A stretch of 64,000 nt of DNA from Paracoccus fistulariae (GTDB lineage Bacteria > Pseudomonadota > Alphaproteobacteria > Rhodobacterales > Rhodobacteraceae), in assembly GCF_028553785.1 (NCBI RefSeq), contig NZ_CP067136.1, forward strand, positions 3,284,501 to 3,348,500, read 5' to 3'. Position numbers and translations under genes: made by a program. Every line of letters starts with the position of its first letter. Within the stretch, counting starts at the first letter, position 1. Shown piece by piece: positions 1-8,919 of the stretch. Under the pieces are notes generated by a model. That model had not been told where the DNA came from. It was given only the letters and a program-made list of their open reading frames with translations, and made no database searches.

Positions 1-231
1 GTAATTGTTGATATCTTCAATGGACTGGAATTCGGAATGCGGCTGCTCGGTCGGGCAGAACACGTTCGGATGCTTGCCGTCATAGCAATCCAGATAGCAG
101 ATATATTTGAAATTCTTCGACCATTCATCGATGCCAAGCAGATTGAAATTCGTCGCCGAGACGAAATAGATCGGCTCTTCGTTGCGGTGGAAGTAACGGC
201 GGATCTCCGAGATGTTGTTGAGTTTCGGCAT
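1..231 (-). CDS. N-terminal part of an unidentified protein, possibly ATP-grasp/biotin carboxylase-like
   Basis: Only the first 77 codons are inside the window; the gene runs off the left edge. The protein begins MPKLNNISEIRRYFHRNEEP and continues with an aromatic-rich segment (FVSATNFNLLGIDEW) but no complete catalytic motif. The start lies 18 bp below the stop of the decarboxylase-like gene, so the two are almost certainly co-transcribed. From memory, Rhodobacterales genomes carry a protein named biotin carboxylase (ATP-grasp fold) beside this decarboxylase; nothing visible here proves that. The reading frame and start are well supported by operon position; the function is a guess. Confidence 0.55.
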   Translation of the reverse strand, partial: MPKLNNISEIRRYFHRNEEPIYFVSATNFNLLGIDEWSKNFKYICYLDCYDGKHPNVFCPTEQPHSEFQSIEDINNY

Positions 232-249
232 GGTTCGTCTGTCCTTCCC

Positions 250-2991
250 CTATTCTGCTGCAGTCGCAAGTTTTCTGGTCTGTCCGACCAGAGCTTCGTC
301 CGTAAAGACACGCAGGCCAAGCTCTGCGCGGTAACCGTGTATTTCGTTCACATCCAGGGCACGCATGAAGGCCAGGATTTCGCGGCTGACAGTCTGGCCG
401 GGCACCAAAATCGGAAAGCCCGGCGGATAGGGGATGATGAAAGAGGCTGAAACCACCTCTCGGCCGGCATCCATGGCCGCCTCGATCCCGCCATCCAGTT
501 CCATATAGTCGCAATTGTTTTCGTCATAGGCCAGGAAAAAGGCCGCGCGGATGTCGCCCTCGCCTGTTTCCGGGTCAAGACAGAATGCTTCGTGAAAACG
601 AGAGAAATCCGGCAGCGGCGGCAGATCCTGCATCAGGTTCTTGACGCGCCGGTCGAAGGCCAGACGTTCCATCCGCGAGGCATCGTCCAGCAGATCGTCC
701 AGACCTTTCGCGATCTCGACCAGAACCTCGATCAGATAGGCGACCGAGGACCGCGTGGTGCCGATATTGGTCATGAACAGCACGGTGTTGCGCGAGGTCT
801 TGTTGATCTGGATGCCGTATTTATCCATCAGGATCTGGGTCTTGAAGGTGTCGCCATCCCAGCCGGTGCCGCCGACCGCCAGGGTGACGCGGGTGGCGTC
901 AAGGACAAATTCGTCCTTTTCCCAACAATCCCAGGTGTCGGTCCAGCCCTGTTCGGAATCGTAATAGCTTTCGACGCCCGAGGCACGATATTCGGCCGGG
1001 ATCATGTCCCCGGCAGTCAGCACGCGGAAATATTTCCGCAGCAGGGGGTGGGTCGAAATCGCCCGGCGCATGGACATGGCGGCCTCGACCTGGCGTTGCA
1101 CCAGTTCGAAGCCCTCAAGCTCGACCTGACGGCGGCCGACATCCAGCGATGCGATGATCTGGTAATTCGGGCTGGTCGAGGTATGCGTCATATAGGCTTC
1201 GTGGAAGCTGGCCTCGACCTCTCCCTTGAAGTCCTGATCGTTGACATGGATCATCGACCCCTGCCGCAAAGAGGTCAGCGTCTTGTGGGTCGATTGCGTC
1301 GTATAGACCCTGACCCGCGCGGCCGGCGGCGGCAGAAGCTGCGTTTTCAGCAAGGTCGCGTCATCGGCATCCTTCAGCTTCGCCTGCTGCTTCTCATAGG
1401 CCTTGGCATGCGCTTGCGAGCGCAGGCGTTCGCGCAGGTTGTTGGCCGCGCTCATCCCGGTCCGGTGACGATAGGTCGGGCCGAAACGGGCAAATGCAAA
1501 CCATGCCTCATCCCAGAGGAAGATCAGGTCCGGCTTGATGGCAAGGCATTCCTCCATCACGCGTTCGACATTATAGACGACGCCGTCAAAGGTGCAGTTG
1601 GTCAGCAGCAGCATCCGCACCTGATCCAGCTTGCCCGCCGCCTTCAGTTTCAGCAGTTGATGCTTGATTTCGCGGATCGGGACAGCCCCGTACATCGAAT
1701 ATTCGTTCAGCGGATAGCTGTCGAGATAGCGCACCTGCGCCCCCGCCAGCACCATGCCGTAATGGTGCGACTTGTGGCAATCGCGGTCCACCAGAACGAT
1801 ATCGCCCGGTCGCACCAACGCCTGCACCACGATCTTGTTGCAGGTCGAGGTGCCGTTCGTGGCAAAGAAGGTCTGCTTCGATCCGAAGGCGCGGGCTGCA
1901 AGCTCTTGCGCTTCCTTGATCGGGCCGTGCGGTTCCAGCAGGCTGTCCAGCCCCCCGGACGTCGCCGATGTCTCGGCCAGAAAGATGTTCGGCCCGTAAA
2001 AGGCGCCCATATCCTGAATCCAGTGCGAGCGCGAAATCGACTTCCCGCGAGAGATCGGCATGGCATGGAACACGCCGGTCGGCTGTTTCGAGTATTCCTT
2101 GAGCGCCGTAAAGAAGGGCGTTTTGTAGCGCGCCTGAACCCCCCTGAGGATATTCAGGTGCAGTTCCATGAAATCTTCCTGATTATAGAAGACACGGCGG
2201 CAGATCCCCAGATCCAGCCCGGCGATATCCTCGACCGACCGGTCCGTCACCAGATAGGCATCCAGTTCGGGCCGCACCCGCGCCACCAGCCGACACAGTT
2301 CCGGGCCATAGTTTTCGGGCGCGATTTCGTCGATGGCGTCCTCGCCGCCGGCCCGGTCCAGATAGCGCTTGAGGATCGGAAGATCGGCATGGGATTCCAG
2401 CGACAGTCCGGGCCGGACCACGATCGCCTGAATATTGTGGTTGAACAGCACACCGATCAGCGCATCTTCCAGCGACGGGACGACAACCGGTTCGTAGATG
2501 AACGGATCCTCGGGTCGGCGCATGGCGCGCATCGAATCCTTCAGGAAACGCTCTTGCTGCTCGGTGACATTATCGACGATCAGCACTTCGAAGTAATGTT
2601 TGGACAAGGCCCGCGCTTCTGGCGACAGGATGGCCTCATCATCGTGATCCTCGCTGTCGGATGCATCGCGTTCCAGCGGAATCGAACGGCGGCGATATGC
2701 GCCTGTGGTCAGCGCCCGTGTCACGCGACGGACCAGAAAGGACACATCCTCCAGATGCCCATGCTCGAACTGTCGGCGGATATAGTCAAATGCCGTGATG
2801 CCGGGAAAGGCCCAATATCGCTCGATCAGCGACAGCGCGTCGAACAATTCGCCGATATGGGTCTTGAGTTTCGCGGAACTGGCCTTTCCGCTTTCTCGGT
2901 GCAATCGCTCCAACGCCACGCGCAGCGCGCTCCAGCGGTCCGAGCGCAGTTGCACGGCTGAATAATAGTCGCTCATCGACTCTTTCGACAT
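250..2991 (-). CDS. Orn/Lys/Arg decarboxylase-like PLP-dependent enzyme
   Basis: This 913-residue protein belongs to fold-type I PLP enzymes of the Orn/Lys/Arg decarboxylase family. The PLP-binding lysine is K570 in the motif TQSTHKTLTSLRQGS, and the cofactor aspartate lies in FLWDEAWFAFARFG. A response-regulator-like wing domain precedes the catalytic core. The protein is longer than typical inducible decarboxylases (about 710-755 residues) because of roughly 170 extra N-terminal residues and an Ala/Lys/Gln-rich insertion just before the active-site lysine. The chosen ATG has a strong GGGAGGGG ribosome site; upstream in-frame starts do not. It sits between a nitrilase-like gene and the partial gene at the left edge, so it may act in amino acid or polyamine metabolism. 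Substrate unknown. Confidence 0.85.
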   Translation of the reverse strand: MSKESMSDYYSAVQLRSDRWSALRVALERLHRESGKASSAKLKTHIGELFDALSLIERYWAFPGITAFDYIRRQFEHGHLEDVSFLVRRVTRALTTGAYRRRSIPLERDASDSEDHDDEAILSPEARALSKHYFEVLIVDNVTEQQERFLKDSMRAMRRPEDPFIYEPVVVPSLEDALIGVLFNHNIQAIVVRPGLSLESHADLPILKRYLDRAGGEDAIDEIAPENYGPELCRLVARVRPELDAYLVTDRSVEDIAGLDLGICRRVFYNQEDFMELHLNILRGVQARYKTPFFTALKEYSKQPTGVFHAMPISRGKSISRSHWIQDMGAFYGPNIFLAETSATSGGLDSLLEPHGPIKEAQELAARAFGSKQTFFATNGTSTCNKIVVQALVRPGDIVLVDRDCHKSHHYGMVLAGAQVRYLDSYPLNEYSMYGAVPIREIKHQLLKLKAAGKLDQVRMLLLTNCTFDGVVYNVERVMEECLAIKPDLIFLWDEAWFAFARFGPTYRHRTGMSAANNLRERLRSQAHAKAYEKQQAKLKDADDATLLKTQLLPPPAARVRVYTTQSTHKTLTSLRQGSMIHVNDQDFKGEVEASFHEAYMTHTSTSPNYQIIASLDVGRRQVELEGFELVQRQVEAAMSMRRAISTHPLLRKYFRVLTAGDMIPAEYRASGVESYYDSEQGWTDTWDCWEKDEFVLDATRVTLAVGGTGWDGDTFKTQILMDKYGIQINKTSRNTVLFMTNIGTTRSSVAYLIEVLVEIAKGLDDLLDDASRMERLAFDRRVKNLMQDLPPLPDFSRFHEAFCLDPETGEGDIRAAFFLAYDENNCDYMELDGGIEAAMDAGREVVSASFIIPYPPGFPILVPGQTVSREILAFMRALDVNEIHGYRAELGLRVFTDEALVGQTRKLATAAE

Positions 2992-3087
2992 GGTCCCCCC
3001 TCCCATTTCGAGATCGCGGTTCCGTAATGCGGATCGCGATTTAAGTCCCTGCCGATCGCCCGGACCGGGCAACCGGCAGGGATGTCT

Positions 3088-4071
3088 TTATTCGGCGATC
3101 TTGACCGCCTGAGGTGCAAGAGCCTCCTCTGCTCCTTTGAAAGACGGTTGCGCGGCATGGTCTTCCGGCCCGCCGATATAGGTGTCGCGGAACGACTGAT
3201 CCCCCGGCAGGACGCCGCCCTGCTTGGGCATGGCCAGCGGGCCCAGCGACTGCAGATAGCTGTCGGTGCCGCTGTCGCGGTCATAGACCGGAAAATCGAC
3301 CGAGCGGTCGCGGAAACTTTTCAGCACCTGCCCAAGGCCCTTCAGGCCGTGAAGGCGCTGGCGACGGACCTGATCCAGGTCGATCTCGATCGGGAACATA
3401 TCCTCCTGACCTGCCGACTGGTGCAGCACCTGGGCCGACGGATCAACCACGCAAGAGCGGCCATTGCCGCCCGAGCCCAGACCGTTCACGTCAAAGATAT
3501 AGCACTGGAACTGCGCCGCCGTAGCCCGCGCAATGGCCAGTTCGGCATCGCGGTCTGTGGTGCCCGTCAGAACCGGATGCAGCAGCACCTCGACGCCCTG
3601 ACTGGTCAGCTGGCGCGTGGTTTCGGGGAACCAGATATCGTAGCAGATCGACAATCCGAATCGCCCGACCTCGGGCACGTCAAAGACGCAGAAATCGGTG
3701 CCGGCTTCCACGCCGGTTTCATAGGGGCGGAACGGAAACATCTTGCGATAGGTGGTCACGATCTCGCCCTGCGGATTGATGACCGTCGCGGTATTGTAGA
3801 TCTTGCCCTCGGGGGTCTTTTCGAACATCGACCCCGGCAGAAGCCAGATATTGTAGCGTTTCGCCGCCGCCTGAAAGCGCTCGATATGCTCATTCGTCAG
3901 CGGCAGCGCATGACGCGACAGCGGCCCGAACGCGGCCAGTTCCGAAAACAGGACCATCTGGGTCCAGGGGAACCGTGCCATCAGGATATCAATGCGCTGC
4001 AACATGCCCTCGATATTGGGCTGCACCGCGTTGACCCACATCTGGACGCCGGTGATTGCAAAAGGTGTCAT
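3088..4071 (-). CDS. carbon-nitrogen hydrolase (nitrilase superfamily)
   Basis: A 327-residue cytoplasmic protein with the nitrilase-fold catalytic triad in order: E44 in LFSELAAFG, K110 in TTYRKMFPF and C143 in LSICYDIWFPE. Family members hydrolyse amides, nitriles or carbamoyl groups; aliphatic amidase or N-carbamoyl amidase activity is typical, and the exact substrate cannot be read from the sequence. The C-terminal 70 residues after the core are rich in Gly, Pro and Gln and look like a family-specific extension. It is the first gene of a left-strand set, 96 bp upstream of the decarboxylase-like gene. That arrangement suggests a shared pathway for an amino compound. Confidence 0.85.
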   Translation of the reverse strand: MTPFAITGVQMWVNAVQPNIEGMLQRIDILMARFPWTQMVLFSELAAFGPLSRHALPLTNEHIERFQAAAKRYNIWLLPGSMFEKTPEGKIYNTATVINPQGEIVTTYRKMFPFRPYETGVEAGTDFCVFDVPEVGRFGLSICYDIWFPETTRQLTSQGVEVLLHPVLTGTTDRDAELAIARATAAQFQCYIFDVNGLGSGGNGRSCVVDPSAQVLHQSAGQEDMFPIEIDLDQVRRQRLHGLKGLGQVLKSFRDRSVDFPVYDRDSGTDSYLQSLGPLAMPKQGGVLPGDQSFRDTYIGGPEDHAAQPSFKGAEEALAPQAVKIAE

Positions 4072-4266
4072 TCTGCCGTTTCTTTCTCGATTTTCATCGC
4101 GCGCCGATCCGTCAGGGCTGGCGCGCGACTGTGATGTTTGTGGCTGCCCTGCTGGCCGTCCATCCCGGCCAACCCTGCAGGGCCGTCACGTTATGGCCAG
4201 CCTAGCGCGATCAGCCTTGACCGCAAGCCTTCTTCCGGTTTCAGGATCGCGCAACGCCTGCCGCCG
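4072..4266. other. intergenic region upstream of the nitrilase-like gene
   Basis: About 195 bases between the nitrilase start and the gabD stop, both on the left strand. It must contain the promoter of the nitrilase-decarboxylase set and any gabD terminator. I see only short GC-rich inverted segments and no coding potential or convincing terminator. Confidence 0.4.
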
Positions 4267-5748
4267 TCAAAAGTTGCCGCTCAGGCAAAGATACTTGATC
4301 TCAAGATAATCCTCGGTCCCGTACCGTGATCCCTCGCGGCCAAGCCCGGACTGCTTGATGCCGCCGAAAGGCGCAAGCTCGGTCGAGATCAGGCCGGTAT
4401 TGATCCCGACCATGCCCGATTCCAGCGCCTCGGCCACGCGCCAGACACGCCCGTGATCGTTGCTGTAGAAATAGGCCGCCAGACCGAATTCGCTGTCATT
4501 GGCCATGGCGATGACGTCGGCCTCATCCTCAAAGCGGAACAGCGGCGCGACGGGGCCGAAGGTTTCTTCGCGGGCGATCTTCATCGCGGCGGTGACGCCG
4601 GTCAGGATCGTCGGCGCGAAGAAATTCCCGCCGCGTGGCAATCGCGTGCCGCCCGCGATCACCTGTGCGCCCTTGCCGGTCGCATCAGAGATGTGATCCT
4701 CGACCTTCGCCAGTGCCGCTTCGTTGATCAGCGGGCCGGTGGTGACACCCTCGGAAAAACCGTCGCCGACCTTCAGCGCGGCGACCTTTTCCTTCAGCTT
4801 TGCCGCGAATTCATCATAAACGCCCGATTGCACATAGATGCGGTTCGCACAGACGCAGGTCTGACCGTTATTGCGATATTTCGCGATCATCGCGCCTTCG
4901 ACCGCCGCGTCGATATCGGCATCGTCAAAGACGATAAAGGGCGCATTGCCGCCCAGTTCCAGCGACATTTTCTTGATCGTATCCGCGCATTGGCGCATCA
5001 GGATCTTGCCCACGCGGGTCGAGCCGGTGAAGGTGATCTTGGCGACCTTTTCATTGTCGCACAGCTCTTGGCCGATGGTGGCCGCGTCCGAGGACGGGAT
5101 GACGTTCAGGACGCCCGCCGGAATGCCGGCCCGCTGACCCAGAACCGCCATGGCCAGGGCCGACAGAGGCGTCAGCTCGGCCGGCCTGACCACAAAGGTG
5201 CAGCCCACCGCCAGCGCCGGCGCGACCTTGCGGGCGATCATCGCATTGGGAAAATTCCAGGGCGTGATCGCGCCGACAACCCCGACCGGCTGTTTCAGCA
5301 CGACGATGCGCTTGTCACGCTGATGGCCGGGAATGACATCGCCATAGACGCGCTTGGCCTCTTCGGCGAACCATTCGATGAAGGACGCGCCATAAAGGAT
5401 TTCGCCCCGCGCCTCGTGCCACGGCTTGCCCATCTCGGCGGTCAGGATCGTGGCCAGATCATCGGCATTCGCGATCATCAGGTCGAACCAGCGGCGCAGG
5501 ATGGCGCCGCGTTCCTTGCCCGTGCATGCGGCCCAGTCAGCGCGGGCGGCGTCGGCGGCGGCAATGGCTGCGGCGGTGTCGGCGACATCCAGATCGGCAA
5601 CATGGGCGATGCAGTCGCCCGTTGCGGGATTCAGGACCGGGAAGGTCGTCGCTTTCCCGATCCAGACGCCATTCACAAAGCCACGCGTCTCCAGCAGGCT
5701 GGGGTCTTTCAGGTCCAGAGCGGCGACCTGCGCTTTCACATCCAGCAT
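4267..5748 (-). CDS. gabD: NAD(P)-dependent succinate-semialdehyde dehydrogenase
   Basis: A 493-residue aldehyde dehydrogenase that would oxidise succinate semialdehyde to succinate in the GABA shunt. The catalytic residues are visible: general base E264 in MSLELGGNAP and nucleophile C298 in NNGQTCVCANR; the cofactor-loop motif ITPWNFP lies near 161-167. Length and termini fit GabD. One oddity is VVRPAE at 186-191, where most members have a lysine (KPA) that touches the cofactor ribose; here it is arginine. The ATG directly abuts the stop of the upstream gabT (TAAATG), so translation is probably coupled, and the premature stop in gabT could reduce its expression. Confidence 0.93.
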   Translation of the reverse strand: MLDVKAQVAALDLKDPSLLETRGFVNGVWIGKATTFPVLNPATGDCIAHVADLDVADTAAAIAAADAARADWAACTGKERGAILRRWFDLMIANADDLATILTAEMGKPWHEARGEILYGASFIEWFAEEAKRVYGDVIPGHQRDKRIVVLKQPVGVVGAITPWNFPNAMIARKVAPALAVGCTFVVRPAELTPLSALAMAVLGQRAGIPAGVLNVIPSSDAATIGQELCDNEKVAKITFTGSTRVGKILMRQCADTIKKMSLELGGNAPFIVFDDADIDAAVEGAMIAKYRNNGQTCVCANRIYVQSGVYDEFAAKLKEKVAALKVGDGFSEGVTTGPLINEAALAKVEDHISDATGKGAQVIAGGTRLPRGGNFFAPTILTGVTAAMKIAREETFGPVAPLFRFEDEADVIAMANDSEFGLAAYFYSNDHGRVWRVAEALESGMVGINTGLISTELAPFGGIKQSGLGREGSRYGTEDYLEIKYLCLSGNF

Positions 5749-7026
5749 TTACCGGGCCTTCACAGCATCAATCGAGGCTTCCAGAATATCCAGCGCCTCG
5801 GCGAAGATCTCGGTCTCGATGGTGATCGGGGCCAGGAATCGGATGACATTGCCATAGACGCCGCAGGTCAGCAGGACCAGACCGCGTGTCAGCGCCTCGG
5901 CGCGGATGGCATTCGCCATATCCGGGTTCGGTGCCGTCCCGTCGGCGGTGTTGAACTCTGCCGCGACCATGAAACCCGGGCCGCGGATATCGACGATTTC
6001 AGGCACCCGCTACCGGATCGATTCCAGACGCTGGCGCAGGCGTGAGCCAAGCTCGTTCGCGCGGGCGCAGAGGTCCTCTTCCTCGATCACATCCAGCACG
6101 GCATTGGCGGCGGCGATGCCCAGCGGGTTGCCGCCATAGGTTCCGCCCAGACCGCCGGGCTGGGCCGCATCCATCACCTCGGCCCGGCCCGTGACGGCGG
6201 CCAGAGGCAATCCGCCCGCCAGTCCCTTCGCCATCGTGGTCAGATCGGGCGTCACGTCATAGGCCTCCATCGCGAACAGATGGCCGGTGCGGGCAAATCC
6301 GGTCTGGATCTCATCCGCGATCAGCAGCATGCCATGCTCGTCACACATATTGCGCAATCCGCGCATCAGTTCCGCCGGGGCAGGATAGAACCCGCCTTCG
6401 CCCTGAACCGGTTCGATGATGATGGCGGCGACGCGTTCCGGGTCAAGATCGGCCTTGAACAGCTTGTGCAGGGCGCCAAGCGCCTGGTCGGTCGAAACGC
6501 CGTGCAATTCGACCGGGAAGGGCACGTGATAGACATCGGGCATCATCGCGCCGAAATTCTTCTTATAGGGCGCGACCTTGCCGGTCAGGCTCATCCCCAT
6601 GAAGGTACGGCCGTGGAAGGCGCCGCCAAAGGCGATGATCGCTGGGCGGTTGGTCGCGGCGCGGGCGATCTTGATGGCGTTTTCCACCGCCTCGGCCCCG
6701 GTCGTGACAAAGACCGTTTTCTTGGCGAAATCGCCTGGCGCCTTGTCGTTCAGACGCTCGGCCAGACGGATGTAATTCTCATAGGGCAGGACCTGATGGC
6801 AGGTATGGGTGAAATCGCCCAGCTGCTCTTGCACGGCGGCCATGACCTTGGGGTGGCGATGGCCGGTATTGACGACCGCAATGCCCGCCGCAAAGTCGAT
6901 ATAGCGATTGCCCTCGACATCCCAGACCTCGGCGTTCTGCGCGCGTTTGGCATAGATCTGCGTCTGCATCCCGACGCCCCGCGCGACGGCCGTGTTCCGG
7001 CGCTCTGCGATTGCTGCATTTGTCAT
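5749..7026 (-). pseudogene. gabT: 4-aminobutyrate aminotransferase interrupted by one in-frame TAG
   Basis: The frame is continuous from ATG at 7026 to TAA at 5749 except for a TAG at 6010-6012, after residue 338 (RQRLESIR). The remainder (R, then VPEIVDIRGPGF to the end) still matches the intact paralogue at 25750-27018, which reads ...LAGTREQVPEIVDIRGPGF there. One base change from GAG or CAG would create the TAG. The part before the stop holds the PLP lysine K267 (TTMAKGLAGG) and the cofactor aspartate in LLIADEIQTGFARTG. About 86 C-terminal residues are lost; these form part of the small domain, so the truncated product is probably inactive. It is the first gene of a gabTD pair divergent from a PuuR-like regulator. 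Confidence 0.88.
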
Positions 7027-7083
7027 GGCACATACCCCAAGGTTTCGCCGGATCTCACCATCCGGCCCGGTTACAGGCTTCTA

Positions 7084-7096
7084 ATCTGTTTCAGAT
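7084..7096. promoter_or_regulatory. perfect inverted repeat, candidate operator between gabT and its regulator
   Basis: The sequence ATCTGTTTCAGAT is a perfect 5-3-5 palindrome in the 149-bp divergent space between gabT (starts at 7026, left strand) and the XRE/cupin gene (right strand). A related half site (GTCTGTTTTTC) follows at about 7106. HTH_3-type repressors with a cupin sensor usually bind short palindromes in such divergent promoters, so this is a reasonable operator candidate. Its use by the neighbour is inferred from position only. Confidence 0.45.
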
Positions 7097-7175
7097 CGCG
7101 GAAAAGTCTGTTTTTCGATATGTTCAAGCTGCTGTTTTCTGGTGTATTCAGATGCCAGCGTTTAATATTTCAAAC

Positions 7176-7742
7176 ATGAGAAACATGGATCAGGACGGGC
7201 TGGAGGTCGGACGGAAATTGCGGGCATTTCGCGAACGGGCGGGATTGTCGCAGCGGGCACTTGCCAAACGGGCCGAAGTGACGAATTCCACCATATCCCT
7301 GATCGAGGCCGGCCGCGTCAGTCCCTCGGTCGGGGCGCTGAAGCGCATTCTGGACGGGATCCCCGTCGGCATGTCGGAATTCTTTGCCTTCGAACCGGCA
7401 AAGGATCCGACCGTTTTCTATCCCAGCGAGGAACTGACCGAGATCGGCAAGGGCGGTGTGTCGCTGCGGCAGATCGGCTCTGACCTCTATGGTCGCGCGA
7501 TCATGATCCTGATGGAGACCTATGACAAAGGCGCCGATACCGGTCGCGTCATGTACAGCCACGAGGCCGAAGAGGGCGGTATCGTCATCTCGGGCCGGAT
7601 CGAGGTCACCGTGGGCGCGCAACGCAAGATCCTTGGGCCCGGCGACGCCTATTATTTCGACAGCCGAAACCCGCACCGCTTTCGGCAGGTCGGAGAGGAA
7701 AAATGCGTCATCGTCAGCGCCTGCACGCCGCCGACCTTCTGA
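7176..7742 (+). CDS. XRE-family regulator with C-terminal cupin domain (PuuR-like)
   Basis: The protein has an N-terminal helix-turn-helix (LEVGRKLRAFRERAGLSQRAL, then NSTISLIEAGRVSPSVG) and a C-terminal cupin (about residues 110-185; FDSRNPHRFRQVG is the typical cupin strand pair). The organisation matches E. coli PuuR, which represses putrescine/GABA genes. Divergent placement beside gabT-gabD supports control of GABA catabolism. The start is uncertain: ATG codons at 7152, 7176 and 7185 are possible, none with a clear ribosome site; the domain itself begins just after 7185. Family members of about 185 residues favour 7176 or 7185. Confidence 0.85.
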   Translation: MRNMDQDGLEVGRKLRAFRERAGLSQRALAKRAEVTNSTISLIEAGRVSPSVGALKRILDGIPVGMSEFFAFEPAKDPTVFYPSEELTEIGKGGVSLRQIGSDLYGRAIMILMETYDKGADTGRVMYSHEAEEGGIVISGRIEVTVGAQRKILGPGDAYYFDSRNPHRFRQVGEEKCVIVSACTPPTF

Positions 7743-7761
7743 TCCCTGGCAGATGTCATGA

Positions 7762-7797
7762 AAAGGCCGGGGCGCGCGTATGGCGGCCCCGGCCTTT
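7762..7797. terminator. bidirectional intrinsic terminator
   Basis: A 12-bp perfect stem (AAAGGCCGGGGC and its complement) with a 12-base loop lies between the rightward regulator gene (ends 7742) and the leftward RidA gene (ends 7831). A-rich and T-rich flanks sit on both sides, so it can terminate both convergent transcripts. Confidence 0.8.
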
Positions 7798-7830
7798 CCG
7801 ATGGCCGCTGAATTGCAGGTTGCTCTCCGG

Positions 7831-8190
7831 TTATCCGCCGCGTTTCACATGCGCGACGGCGATCATCTCGACCCGCATGCCCGGACGCGCCAGCGCGACG
7901 CCGCCGGTGGCGCGTGCGGGCGGGGCGGCGGGGTCGATCCACGCGTCCCAGACGGCATTCATGCCCTGAAAATCGGCCATGTCGCTCAGCCAGACCTGAA
8001 CCGAGGCAATGTCGGCCTTGCTGCCGCCCAGTTCGGCCATCACGGCGTCGATCTTGGCCAGAACCTGTTTCGTCTGCGTCTCGATATCCGCCGTCAGGTC
8101 GCTGGGCACCTGACCGGCCAGAAAGGCGATGTCGCCGATGCAGACCGCCTGGCTCATTCTCTGGCCCGGGTTCAGATGTTTCATGCTCAT
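7831..8190 (-). CDS. RidA family enamine/imine deaminase
   Basis: A 119-residue protein of the RidA/YjgF/UK114 family, recognised by MKHLNPGQRMSQAV near the start, the FLAGQVP strand, and the C-terminal segment RPGMRVEMIAVAHVKRG that contributes the conserved arginine. RidA proteins hydrolyse reactive enamine or imine intermediates to keto compounds and ammonia. The start lies 12 bp below the stop of the DUF3726 gene, making RidA the last gene of the aldehyde dehydrogenase/dipeptidase/BCCT operon. This position hints that the pathway forms an imine or enamine. It is probably a pathway-specific RidA rather than the housekeeping copy. Confidence 0.9.
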   Translation of the reverse strand: MSMKHLNPGQRMSQAVCIGDIAFLAGQVPSDLTADIETQTKQVLAKIDAVMAELGGSKADIASVQVWLSDMADFQGMNAVWDAWIDPAAPPARATGGVALARPGMRVEMIAVAHVKRGG

Positions 8191-8202
8191 ATGGTTTCCT
8201 TC

Positions 8203-8919
8203 TCAGTCGTTATCCTGTGTGCCCGCACCGGCACCCGCGCGGGATGCCTCGGTCGAGGGGACGGTTGTTTTCATGGCCAGTTCGGTCAGCTTCTGCATGG
8301 TCTGGCGGCTGATCGGGCGCAGCGCGGCGGGGTCCTGCCAGGTCCCGTGACCCGCGCGCCGCGACAGCCGAAGCAGGATCCGATTGGCGTGATGCAGCGC
8401 GGCAAGATCGCCGTCGATCTGCCCGCTGCCACCGATCAGCACCGTGCCGTCGTCCCAGCCAAGTTCCAACAGCACCGCCTTGCGGCGGGCGATCTCGGCC
8501 AGGAAGGGCAGCAGCAGGACCGGCTGGCTCACCGGGCCGATGATCAGGCCATCGCCATCCTCAATCCCCTCTGGCAGATCGGCGAAATCGCACAGGGTCG
8601 CGCCAAGCGCGATCGGGCAGATGGGATCGGATCCCGCGCTGCGCCACCGGCCACGGGCGACCACGGGGCAGATATGCGGCCAGCCCTTGCCCGCCGCCAG
8701 TTGCAGCTGATCCAGCAGCGCCCCGGCCCCGTCCAGCCCCATCGAGGCCAGCCAGCCCGCCGCCGTTCCGGCCTCTTCCGCCAGCCCCCATTCCATGCCT
8801 GCGCCACGCGCGGCCTTGGTGCCAAGGGCCACGATTTCATTGCGGGACAGCTGCACTTCGGAGACCTCTTTTGGCGGAACGGGCGGGCCGGACCGGGTCG
8901 GATCGCTGGGCCCGGTCAT
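8203..8919 (-). CDS. DUF3726-type protein of unknown function
   Basis: A 238-residue cytoplasmic protein. The segment QLSRNEIVALGTKAARGAGM followed by EEAGTAAGWLASMGLDG resembles what I remember as DUF3726; I cannot run a profile search. The rest is small-residue rich with paired segments (DGLIIGPVSQPVLLLPFL) and no cofactor motif I recognise. The ATG overlaps the stop of the upstream gene (ATGA), so the two are translationally coupled, and RidA follows 12 bp later. The context makes it a probable enzyme or accessory subunit of the catabolic module. A longer in-frame opening to 9234 exists but is only a shadow of the upstream gene. Confidence 0.7.
   Translation of the reverse strand: MTGPSDPTRSGPPVPPKEVSEVQLSRNEIVALGTKAARGAGMEWGLAEEAGTAAGWLASMGLDGAGALLDQLQLAAGKGWPHICPVVARGRWRSAGSDPICPIALGATLCDFADLPEGIEDGDGLIIGPVSQPVLLLPFLAEIARRKAVLLELGWDDGTVLIGGSGQIDGDLAALHHANRILLRLSRRAGHGTWQDPAALRPISRQTMQKLTELAMKTTVPSTEASRAGAGAGTQDND

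Noticed and set aside
592-2961. Very long open frame antisense to the decarboxylase-like gene
   Set aside because: It mirrors the codon structure of the opposite gene, has no protein family pattern and no ribosome site. This is common in GC-rich coding DNA.
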